Source of the DNA: an uncultured Candidatus Melainabacteria bacterium
Lineage (GTDB): Bacteria > Cyanobacteriota > Vampirovibrionia > Gastranaerophilales > Gastranaerophilaceae
DNA length: 8,821 nucleotides
Direction of reading: 5' to 3'
Assembly (NCBI GenBank): GCA_934700385.1
Contig: CAKUXO010000041.1
Span: 1 to 8,821 of the forward strand
Position numbers and translations under genes: made by a program. This document shows positions 1 to 5,452 of the stretch, one piece after another. The stretch's first letter is position 1, and every line of letters begins with the position of its first letter. The notes under the pieces were generated by a model. It did not search any database, had not been told where the DNA came from, and worked only from the letters and a program-made list of their open reading frames with translations.

Positions 1-67
1 GATTAATGTGTTAGCGCATAAACTTACTACATATTTCATTTTCGTATGAGTTAAATTTTGAAACTGC
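1..67 (+). repeat. Right-hand end of dispersed repeat, copy A (cut by window edge)
   Basis: These 67 bases are identical to 3659-3725, the right end of the complete copy in the middle of the window. The segment carries the right arm of that element's long inverted repeat; the left arm would lie before the window. Identity stops sharply after position 67 (ctgc, then ttgtgg here and gaaatg in the other copy), which sets the right boundary of the element. It lies upstream of the EamA transporter gene. Confidence 0.93.
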
Positions 68-148
68 TTGTGGACACCATTCGAGTATGGTTTCAAAATG
101 ATATATTGCTAATTTAAATATAAAACACGTACTTTTAAATAACAGGTG
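68..148. other. Intergenic remnant with weak similarity to the repeat
   Basis: No gene is seen here. Two short words, ttcgagt (80-86) and tttcaaaat (91-99), occur in the same order and at similar spacing in the full element (3569-3575 and 3583-3591). A small hairpin (accat 76-80, atggt 87-91) surrounds the first. The word aaacacgt is shared with the flank after the complete copy. This may be a decayed or nested piece of the same repeat family, but the matches are short and the region is AT-rich. Confidence 0.25.
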
Positions 149-149
149 C

Positions 150-177
150 TTGCAAAGGACACTTCATAAGTTAAAAT
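150..177 (+). promoter_or_regulatory. Putative sigma-70-type promoter of the EamA gene, predicting a leaderless mRNA
   Basis: A -35-like TTGCAA (150-155) and a -10-like TAAAAT (172-177) are separated by 16 nt. The -10 ends 6 nt before the ATG at 184, so transcription would begin at or next to the start codon. No Shine-Dalgarno sequence precedes the ATG. The same arrangement is seen at three other genes in the window, which raises confidence above what the AT-rich sequence alone would allow. Confidence 0.5.
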
Positions 178-183
178 TAAGAA

Positions 184-1056
184 ATGAAAAAGCATACAAT
201 CGGCATTATTAATAGCGCCTTAGCTGCAATTAGCTATGGTACAAATCCTCTTTTTGCCCTACCGATGTTTGGTTTTGGGCTTGGGGTAAATTCTGTTTTA
301 TTTTACAGATATTTTTTCGCTGTAATTATTTATTTCTTTTGGCTTAAATTTTTCAAGAAAGTTTCATTAAAAATAACAAAAGAGCAAGGCTTTTTCTTAT
401 TTATTCTGTCGGCATTTTTTTCTTTATCTTCCCTGCTTCTATTTATGGCATTTAAATATATGCCCTCGGGGCTTGCTTGCACAATTCTTTTTATTTACCC
501 CGTTTTAGTTGCATTAATATCTTTCATCTTTTTTAAGGAAAAAATCACACTTCAAACCCTTTTAGCGATTACTTTTACGATTTTAGGGATTTTTCAGCTT
601 TATAGCGGTGAAATTTCTTTTAATTTTAAAGGAATTTTTCTTGTTTTAATGTCAGGGCTTTGTTATGCACTTTATATGGTTTTTATTAGGCAAATTAAGT
701 CTGTTAAAACGATGAAAAGTGAGGTTTTGAGCTTTTATGTTATGCTTTTTGGTTTAAGTGTTTATATTTTCAACCTTAAATTTTGCATTAATTTAGAACC
801 CTTGCCTAACTTTTTATCTTTCTTGTGCGCCCTTGGTTTAGCAGTTATTCCGACGATTATTTCTCTTGAAACAATAACTATTGGGATTAAATTAATCGGC
901 TCAACTAAAACCGCTGTACTTGGCGCCCTAGAACCAATTACAGCGCTGTTTTTTGGAATTATAGTATTCAATGAAGTTTTAACTTTTAAAATTTTTATAG
1001 GAATTATTTTGATTTTTATCGGTGTTAATATGATTATTTTAAAAAAATCTAAATAA
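184..1056 (+). CDS. EamA-family (drug/metabolite transporter superfamily) permease
   Basis: This is a 290-residue integral membrane protein, the usual length for ten-helix DMT transporters. It shows the family's two tandem EamA halves, roughly residues 5-140 and 148-286. Each half ends in the characteristic pattern: Y105-P106 followed by a helix, a conserved Glu-Lys (E119), and a closing helix; then E250-P251, N263-E264 and a final helix ending in a basic tail (KKSK). Family members export or import small metabolites, amino acids or drugs, and the substrate cannot be read from sequence. The ATG at 184 has no Shine-Dalgarno site but sits 6 nt after a -10-like hexamer. The 3' end overlaps the convergent feoAB gene by 8 bp, with no terminator between them. 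Upstream lies a repeat copy. The family call is firm; the function is unassigned. Confidence 0.9.
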   Translation: MKKHTIGIINSALAAISYGTNPLFALPMFGFGLGVNSVLFYRYFFAVIIYFFWLKFFKKVSLKITKEQGFFLFILSAFFSLSSLLLFMAFKYMPSGLACTILFIYPVLVALISFIFFKEKITLQTLLAITFTILGIFQLYSGEISFNFKGIFLVLMSGLCYALYMVFIRQIKSVKTMKSEVLSFYVMLFGLSVYIFNLKFCINLEPLPNFLSFLCALGLAVIPTIISLETITIGIKLIGSTKTAVLGALEPITALFFGIIVFNEVLTFKIFIGIILIFIGVNMIILKKSK

Positions 1057-3412
1057 ACATTTTTCCGACAAAATTAACCAAAAATGCCACAATCCAAGCG
1101 ATTGAACATTGTAAAAACACAACTAAAACCGCATATCTTTTTCCAAGTTCTTTTCTAACTGTTGCAATTGTTGCAACGCAAGGAGTGTATAACAAAGAAA
1201 AAACAAGGAAAACAAAGGCGCTTAGAGGAGTGAAAAGGGTTGAAAGTTTTTCTGCCTCGCCATCTAATAAAACAGTAAGTGTACTAACTACACTTTCTTT
1301 TGCCATAAAACCTGTTAAAAAGGCGGTAGATATTCGCCAATCGCTAATTCCAAGGGGTTTAAAAATTGGAGTAATAACATTTCCTAAAAGCGCAAGCAAA
1401 CTTTGAGAAGAATTTGAAGTTAAATTCAATTGATAATCAAAATTTTCCAAAAACCAAATTAAAATAGTTGCCCAAAAGATAATCGTGAATGCTTTTGTAA
1501 CAAAATCTTTTGCTTTTGTATAGATTAATCTATAAATATTTTTTGCGCTTGGAATTCGATAATTTGGTAATTCCATAACAAATGGCACAGGTTCACCTTT
1601 GAAAAATGTGTATTTCATTATGAAAGCAAAAATTATTCCAACAATTATCCCGATTAAATATAGGCTAAAAATCACAAGGGCTTTATCTTTTATAAAAAAT
1701 GCCGCGGTAAAAAGTGCATAAATTGGAAGTTTAGCTGAGCAACTCATAAAAGGAGTAAGAAAAATTGTCATCTTTCTATCTCGCTCTGATGGCAAGGTTC
1801 TTGTTGCCATAATTGCAGGAACAGAACACCCAAAACCGATTAACATCGGAACAAAACTTCTTCCTGATAAGCCGATTTTTCTTAAAATTTTATCTGCAAC
1901 AAATGCAATTCTTGCCATATAGCCGCTGTCTTCTAATAGTGATAAAAAGAAAAACAAAACAACAATTATAGGTAAGAAACTTAAAACGCTTCCAACCCCA
2001 GCAAAAACACCATCTATTATTAATGAATGTATTGTTTTATTAAGCCCCCAAAGATTAAGCGCATTATCAGTTAAAACAGTAAAATAATCTATCCCTTTTT
2101 CCATTAACATTGAAAGAAAATTTCCAAAAAAGCCAAAAGTGCAATAGAAAATAAATGCCATAATCATAAAAAATGCAGGAATGGCGGTATAGGTGCCTGT
2201 TAAAACCTTATCAACATTTTTAGATAATTTATCCCCGATTGTTTCTTGAGGTCTAAAAACAAATTTATCAGACAATTCTTCGATAAAAGAAAAACACATG
2301 TCAATCAAAGCAGCCTGTCTATCAAGCCCTCGTTCTTTTTCCATTTGTTCAATTATTTTATTAATGGCACGGGTGTCATTTTCATCTAAATTAAGCGCTT
2401 TTTGAATTAATTCATCCCCTTGAGTTAGTTTTGTTGCTGCAAAGCGCAAAGGAATATCGGCGTTTTTAGCATGGTTTTCAATTAAATGACAAATTGAATG
2501 GATACAACGATGAATTGGCGCAGTTTTATCTGACTTTGAACTACAAAAATCAACTCGCCCAGGGAGTTCTTGATACATCGCAACATTAATCGCATGTTCA
2601 ACAAGTTCTTCAATACCTTGATTTTTTGAAGCAGATATAGGAATAACAGGTACACCAAGGGTATTTTCTAAGCCATTTAAGTCAATAGTTTCACCATTTT
2701 TATTCACCTCATCCATCATATTAAGCGCAATAACCATAGGCACTTCAAGCTCTATTAATTGCATTGTTAAAAGCAAATTGCGCTCAATGTTTGTTGCGTC
2801 AACTATGTTAATAATTCCATCAGGTTTTTCATTTAAAATAAAATTTCTTGTGATTATTTCTTCTTTTGTATAAGGTGAAAGTGAATATATCCCAGGTAAA
2901 TCAGTTATTTTAACCTCTTTATGGTTTTTTAAAATACCGTCAGTTTTATCAACCGTCACCCCAGGGAAATTTCCAACGTGTTGATTAGAACCCGTTAAAC
3001 GGTTAAAAAGAGTTGTTTTTCCACAATTTTGATTACCAACAAGCGCAAAAGAAAGTTTTGATTTTGGTTTAACGATGTTTGATTTTCTTGTTAAATAAAT
3101 TTGTTCTTCGCCCTTTTGAGAATGCTCTGTTTCAATAAATTCTTTTGTTTTTTTAGGGCAAGAATCGGCATCATGGATATCTTTTATAACGATTTTAGCT
3201 GCGTCATCTTTTCTTAAAGTTAATTCATATCCTCGAACTCTAAGTTCTAATGGATCGCCCATTGGCGCAGTTTTAACAAGTTTAACTTCAACTTCTGGAG
3301 TTAAACCCATATTTAAAATGTGTTGCCTTAGCGCCTTATCTTCACAATTTATTGCTTCAATATAGGCTTCTTTGCCGATTGTTAGATTATCAAGTGTGAT
3401 TTTTTTATTCAT
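1049..3412 (-). CDS. feoB: Ferrous iron transport protein with FeoA domain fused to FeoB
   Basis: This 787-residue protein takes up Fe(II) across the inner membrane. Residues 1-76 are an SH3-like FeoA domain (motif around LNMGLTPE 33-40), normally a separate small protein. After a charged linker, the FeoB G domain follows: G1 GNQNCGKT 126-133, switch I near NFPGVTV 148-154, G3 DLPG 171-174, G4 NMMD 231-234, and G5 SAS 260-262. The membrane part starts near 405 and carries both cysteine-containing Gate motifs, GFGCSVPAIMATR (526-538) and TPFMSCSAKLP (553-563). A late TPCVATIATVRKE segment spans 743-755. All signature residues are intact, so it should be functional. FeoA-FeoB fusions are known, for example in Bacteroides. 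The ATG at 3412 lies 6 nt after a TATAAT and has no Shine-Dalgarno site. No separate feoA or feoC and no obvious Fur box adjoin it. The 3' end overlaps the convergent transporter gene by 8 bp. Confidence 0.97.
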   Translation of the reverse strand: MNKKITLDNLTIGKEAYIEAINCEDKALRQHILNMGLTPEVEVKLVKTAPMGDPLELRVRGYELTLRKDDAAKIVIKDIHDADSCPKKTKEFIETEHSQKGEEQIYLTRKSNIVKPKSKLSFALVGNQNCGKTTLFNRLTGSNQHVGNFPGVTVDKTDGILKNHKEVKITDLPGIYSLSPYTKEEIITRNFILNEKPDGIINIVDATNIERNLLLTMQLIELEVPMVIALNMMDEVNKNGETIDLNGLENTLGVPVIPISASKNQGIEELVEHAINVAMYQELPGRVDFCSSKSDKTAPIHRCIHSICHLIENHAKNADIPLRFAATKLTQGDELIQKALNLDENDTRAINKIIEQMEKERGLDRQAALIDMCFSFIEELSDKFVFRPQETIGDKLSKNVDKVLTGTYTAIPAFFMIMAFIFYCTFGFFGNFLSMLMEKGIDYFTVLTDNALNLWGLNKTIHSLIIDGVFAGVGSVLSFLPIIVVLFFFLSLLEDSGYMARIAFVADKILRKIGLSGRSFVPMLIGFGCSVPAIMATRTLPSERDRKMTIFLTPFMSCSAKLPIYALFTAAFFIKDKALVIFSLYLIGIIVGIIFAFIMKYTFFKGEPVPFVMELPNYRIPSAKNIYRLIYTKAKDFVTKAFTIIFWATILIWFLENFDYQLNLTSNSSQSLLALLGNVITPIFKPLGISDWRISTAFLTGFMAKESVVSTLTVLLDGEAEKLSTLFTPLSAFVFLVFSLLYTPCVATIATVRKELGKRYAVLVVFLQCSIAWIVAFLVNFVGKMFI

Positions 3413-3418
3413 GGTTTT

Positions 3419-3424
3419 ATTATA
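3419..3424 (-). promoter_or_regulatory. Consensus -10 box (TATAAT) of feoAB
   Basis: On the minus strand a perfect TATAAT is followed by 6 nt (aaaacc) and then the feoAB ATG, so the predicted transcript starts at or beside the start codon. The -35 is weak: CTTATG or TTATGG at 16-17 nt spacing. No clear Fur operator is visible between the start codon and the repeat element that begins about 40 bp further upstream. Confidence 0.55.
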
Positions 3425-3490
3425 GCATAGAAGTAGAAAGCCATAAGGCTAAAAGCATTTAAAAATTATCTATAAAAAACTAAAGTTTTT

Positions 3491-3540
3491 GTTCACTTTT
3501 TCTTTTTGTTTAATCGCCAACGCAAAAAGAAAAAGTGAAC
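3491..3540. repeat. Perfect 18-bp inverted repeat in repeat copy B
   Basis: The arm 3491-3508 (gttcac followed by a pyrimidine tract ending in g) is the exact reverse complement of 3523-3540, with a 14-nt loop. The same hairpin recurs at 8749-8766 and 8781-8798 in copy C, where both arms are unchanged although the loop differs at one base. The stem is not followed by a U-tract in either direction, so it does not look like an intrinsic terminator. It resembles the palindromic core of REP-type elements. Confidence 0.9.
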
Positions 3541-3582
3541 CGAAAAAGAAAAACGCGGCTCGCACCCTTTCGAGTGTCAACA

Positions 3583-3721
3583 TTTCAAAATTTAACTCTT
3601 GAATGAAATAAATTGTAGTAAGTTTAGCACCTGCAACAAAGGGTGTGTTAATACTATAGATTAATGTGTTAGCGCATAAACTTACTACATATTTCATTTT
3701 CGTATGAGTTAAATTTTGAAA
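3583..3721. repeat. Long imperfect inverted repeat in repeat copy B
   Basis: The arm 3583-3626 pairs with 3677-3721. The outer 16 bp (3583-3598 with 3706-3721) and the inner 12 bp (3615-3626 with 3677-3688) are perfect, and between them a 9-bp block (aatgaaata and its complement) also pairs. The roughly 50-nt loop 3627-3676 includes gcacctgcaac. The right arm is fully conserved in copy A. A stem this long suggests a folded RNA or a cruciform. Confidence 0.85.
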
Positions 3722-3725
3722 CTGC

Positions 3726-3836
3726 GAAATGAAACACGTGCAACCTTAAATCATTAACCTAAAATCACTATAGGTTACCTACTTAAATAATAAATTAAGA
3801 AAAAAGATAATATTTTCATCGTCCTATCTACACGCA
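3726..3836. other. Intergenic stretch with no recognised gene
   Basis: This is unique AT-rich sequence between the repeat and the terminator. The only structure seen is a 7-bp inverted repeat, taaccta (3755-3761) and taggtta (3771-3777), with a 9-nt loop. No credible open frame, tRNA or known riboswitch was recognised. Confidence 0.4.
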
Positions 3837-3861
3837 AAAAGACCCACAAGGTGGGTCTTTT
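3837..3861 (-). terminator. Rho-independent terminator of the small-protein gene
   Basis: A perfect 11-bp stem (3837-3847 with 3851-3861) has a GC-rich core gacccac/gtgggtc and a 3-nt loop. Read on the minus strand, the second arm ends in ctttttgcg, a short U-tract. It lies 28 bp beyond the stop codon of the gene at 3890-4210. It is the only clear intrinsic terminator in the window, and the flanking A/T runs may let it act weakly in both directions. Confidence 0.9.
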
Positions 3862-3889
3862 GATAAAATCTTTTTAGTTGATTAATTAA

Positions 3890-4210
3890 TTATGCTTCTT
3901 CTTTTTGAGCTTTTTTAATATCAACGATGTGTTTAATAGCAGCAGCGCCAGCAGCAACTAAAGCAGCACCTGCAGCAGCTAAACCGATTTTTTTACCTTT
4001 GCTTAGGTTTTTAACAGAAGAAACTAAGTTTTTAATACCTTCTTTTAATACAGATGATTTTTCAGTAGCTGCTTCAAAAGGTACACCAGCAGCCATATCT
4101 GCTTTAACTTTTTCGCCTAATTGATTAGCATAGTTTGCTCTTGCTTTATTAGACATTACATTAAATGGAACTTTATTTTGTAAATTATTTCTAACGGGAC
4201 TAATAGACAT
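3890..4210 (-). CDS. Small lysine/alanine-rich protein with a C-terminal hydrophobic segment, function unknown
   Basis: This is a 106-residue protein starting MSISPVRNNL; I do not recognise a named family. Residues 1-30 are polar and Asn-rich. Residues 30-74 look amphipathic and helical, rich in Lys, Glu and Ala. Residues 75-96 form an Ala/Gly-rich hydrophobic stretch with small-xxx-small spacing (GAALVAAG), followed by a charged tail (KKAQKEEA). This could be a single membrane-spanning helix or a buried helix. The ATG at 4210 is preferred over an in-frame TTG at 4234 because AGGTGAG lies 4 nt upstream of it. The gene has its own upstream region with a tandem 10-bp repeat and a strong terminator, so it is probably a separate, well-expressed transcript. 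Similar start sequences seem familiar from Gastranaerophilales small proteins, but that is recollection. No function is assigned. Confidence 0.8.
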   Translation of the reverse strand: MSISPVRNNLQNKVPFNVMSNKARANYANQLGEKVKADMAAGVPFEAATEKSSVLKEGIKNLVSSVKNLSKGKKIGLAAAGAALVAAGAAAIKHIVDIKKAQKEEA

Positions 4211-4214
4211 ATTT

Positions 4215-4221
4215 CTCACCT
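4215..4221 (-). promoter_or_regulatory. Shine-Dalgarno site that fixes the small-protein start
   Basis: AGGTGAG on the minus strand, 4 nt before the ATG at 4210, is the strongest ribosome binding site in the window. It decides the start in favour of MSISP over the TTG eight codons upstream, which has no such site. Confidence 0.8.
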
Positions 4222-4290
4222 TTCTTATTAACAAGCTATCTATAAGTATTAAAACATGAGATGAATTTTTTTTGCCAAAATATTCACCAA

Positions 4291-4310
4291 TTGTTAAGTT
4301 TTGTTAAGTC
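4291..4310 (-). promoter_or_regulatory. Tandem 10-bp direct repeat upstream of the small-protein gene, possible activator site
   Basis: On the minus strand the sequence reads CTTAACAA-AA-CTTAACAA, so TTAACA is repeated with 4 bp between units and a 10-bp period. It lies in the 109-bp gap between the iron-sulfur gene and the small-protein start. A possible -10 TATTTT follows 9 nt after the second TTAACA. Response regulators of the PhoB/PhoP type bind short direct repeats about one helical turn apart (TTAACA-like units in Bacillus; CTTAACCT-like in cyanobacteria), though with an 11-bp period. The regulator is unknown. Confidence 0.4.
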
Positions 4311-4319
4311 AAAATTAGT

Positions 4320-5381
4320 TTATTCTAAAATCAGTTCTTTGTCAATAAAATCTCTTAGTTCGAGAGTTTTTTTAAAATTCAAAGATATAATTTGAGAAAA
4401 CCTAAGCCCTATTGTGCAAGATGGGCATGCGCTTAGAATTAAATCTGCTTTTGTTTTTTTAATTTCAAGGGCTTTTTTTAAGTTGATTTTAAGAGCAATT
4501 ATCGGATGAAAAAGAAAATAACTTCCCCCAAAACCACAACATAAATCAGGGTTTTCAAGTTTTTTATAGTTCAAATTTTCAATGTTTGATAAAAAATTTT
4601 CGATGTTTTCAAATTTATTTTTATCAAGATGACAAGGCTTATGAAAAGTTATTGTTTTATTAAAATATTTTGAATTTTTCTTCAATTTGAATTTTTTATC
4701 TTTCGCCTTTTGAAAAATATAATCGTCTATAAAAATCAATTTTTTAAGGTTTAAATCATCTTCTAAAAAATAATCTTTAACTGCTGAAAGGCAAGTGGCA
4801 CAATCAAAAACAACTGTATCTGCTTTTTTAATTAATTCAATATTTTTTTCTTTTGCTTTTTTATAACTTTCAAGGTCGCCCCCTAAAAAATATGGCAAAC
4901 CACAGCAAGAAAAATCAGGCACAGCAAGGTTTTCATCTAAAAAAGTTGTTTTATGTTGAGAATTTGCAACGCAACCTTTGAAATAAATTTCTTTTTGATT
5001 TTTAGTTTTTAAAGTTTTTCTTTTTTTCTTAAAAAAGTTGAAAAAATAAAGAATTTTTAAAGGAAGCAATTTAAGCCCAAGAAAAATTTTTTGGTTTAAT
5101 TTTGATGGATAAAAAACCGCATTTTTATAGGCAAAAATGTTTGTTGTGTTGATTTTAGAGGGGCAATTAAGTTTACATTTTCCGCAACCAAGACAAATTT
5201 TTAAGTCTTTTTTTATTTCTTTTTTAGATAAAATGTTTTGTTCAAAACCTGCAAGTTTTCTGATTAAACCCCTACAAGTTGAATTTTCATCTTTTTTAAT
5301 TTGAAAAATCGGGCAACTTTGAAAACAAAGAGCACACCTTGAACATTTATTAATTTCTTTTTTAATTTCTTCGTCCAGCAT
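4320..5381 (-). CDS. GlcF/LutA-type iron-sulfur protein with two CCG domains
   Basis: This 353-residue cytoplasmic protein contains two [4Fe-4S] ferredoxin motifs, C13-C16-C19-C23-P and C63-C66-C69-C73-P, as in the electron-transfer subunits of glycolate or lactate oxidation. Two cysteine-rich CCG domains follow. The first has C137, C159-C160-G and C194-x2-C197; the second has PCH 249-251, C281-C282-G-x-G-G and C319-x2-C322. Residues 94-130 form a very basic linker. Members pass electrons from a partner flavoprotein (GlcD, LutB, or HdrB/D-type proteins) to a quinone or another acceptor. No such partner is next to it: cysS is divergent upstream and a small unknown protein lies downstream. The substrate is therefore unassigned. 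The ATG at 5381 has no Shine-Dalgarno site and follows TATACT by 6 nt. The gene is especially rich in Lys, Phe and Asn codons. Confidence 0.85.
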   Translation of the reverse strand: MLDEEIKKEINKCSRCALCFQSCPIFQIKKDENSTCRGLIRKLAGFEQNILSKKEIKKDLKICLGCGKCKLNCPSKINTTNIFAYKNAVFYPSKLNQKIFLGLKLLPLKILYFFNFFKKKRKTLKTKNQKEIYFKGCVANSQHKTTFLDENLAVPDFSCCGLPYFLGGDLESYKKAKEKNIELIKKADTVVFDCATCLSAVKDYFLEDDLNLKKLIFIDDYIFQKAKDKKFKLKKNSKYFNKTITFHKPCHLDKNKFENIENFLSNIENLNYKKLENPDLCCGFGGSYFLFHPIIALKINLKKALEIKKTKADLILSACPSCTIGLRFSQIISLNFKKTLELRDFIDKELILE

Positions 5382-5387
5382 ATTTTA

Positions 5388-5393
5388 AGTATA
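5388..5393 (-). promoter_or_regulatory. -10 box (TATACT) of the iron-sulfur gene, predicting a leaderless mRNA
   Basis: TATACT on the minus strand is followed by 6 nt (taaaat) and the ATG at 5381. No convincing -35 is seen at 16-18 nt. It shares the 71-bp intergenic region with the cysS promoter, so the two divergent promoters lie back to back. Confidence 0.5.
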
Positions 5394-5417
5394 GCCTAAA
5401 AATAAATTAAAAAGCGG

Positions 5418-5446
5418 TTTACTAAAGTTTATTTTAATAGTAGAAT
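5418..5446 (+). promoter_or_regulatory. cysS promoter, predicting a leaderless mRNA
   Basis: TTTACT (5418-5423) and TAGAAT (5441-5446) match the -35 and -10 consensus at 4/6 and 5/6, with an ideal 17-nt spacer. The -10 is 6 nt from the cysS ATG, which puts the expected start point on the start codon. No Shine-Dalgarno site or T-box-like leader can fit in this gap. Confidence 0.6.
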
Positions 5447-5452
5447 TGCGAT

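Larger units (their letters stand above)
3466..3725 (+). repeat. Complete copy (B) of a roughly 260-bp structured dispersed repeat
   Basis: Boundaries come from two partial copies. The left 98 bp (3466-3563) match 8724-8821 with three differences, all transitions. The right 67 bp (3659-3725) match 1-67 exactly. The element begins TTATCTATAAAAAACTAAAG and ends TTTTGAAACTGC, with no terminal inverted repeats and no obvious target duplication. It contains two large inverted repeats, annotated separately, and sits between the feoAB promoter and the terminator of the small-protein gene. A 75-codon minus-strand open frame spans 3470-3697. All three differences between copies B and C change an amino acid in that frame (A to T, K to E, N to S), so it is probably not a selected gene. 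The element encodes no transposase. It could be a MITE- or REP-like element, or a repeated non-coding RNA. Confidence 0.9.

Noticed and set aside
3491..3540. Intrinsic terminator for feoAB or a neighbour
   Set aside because: The stem has no U-tract after it on either strand, it lies upstream rather than downstream of feoAB, and it recurs as part of a dispersed repeat.
3470..3697. 75-codon minus-strand open frame inside the repeat
   Set aside because: It lies wholly within the repeat and across its inverted repeats. All three differences between the repeat copies change the amino acid in this frame (A to T, K to E, N to S), and the start has no ribosome binding site. It is better explained as non-coding repeat sequence.
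3805..3820. Fur-box-like sequence (gataatattttcatc)
   Set aside because: It is only partly palindromic, about 390 bp from the feoAB start and beyond the small gene's terminator, so a role in feoAB control is not supported.
4211..4234. Eight-codon N-terminal extension of the small protein from a TTG
   Set aside because: The TTG has no Shine-Dalgarno site, whereas AGGTGAG lies inside the extension 4 nt before the ATG at 4210.
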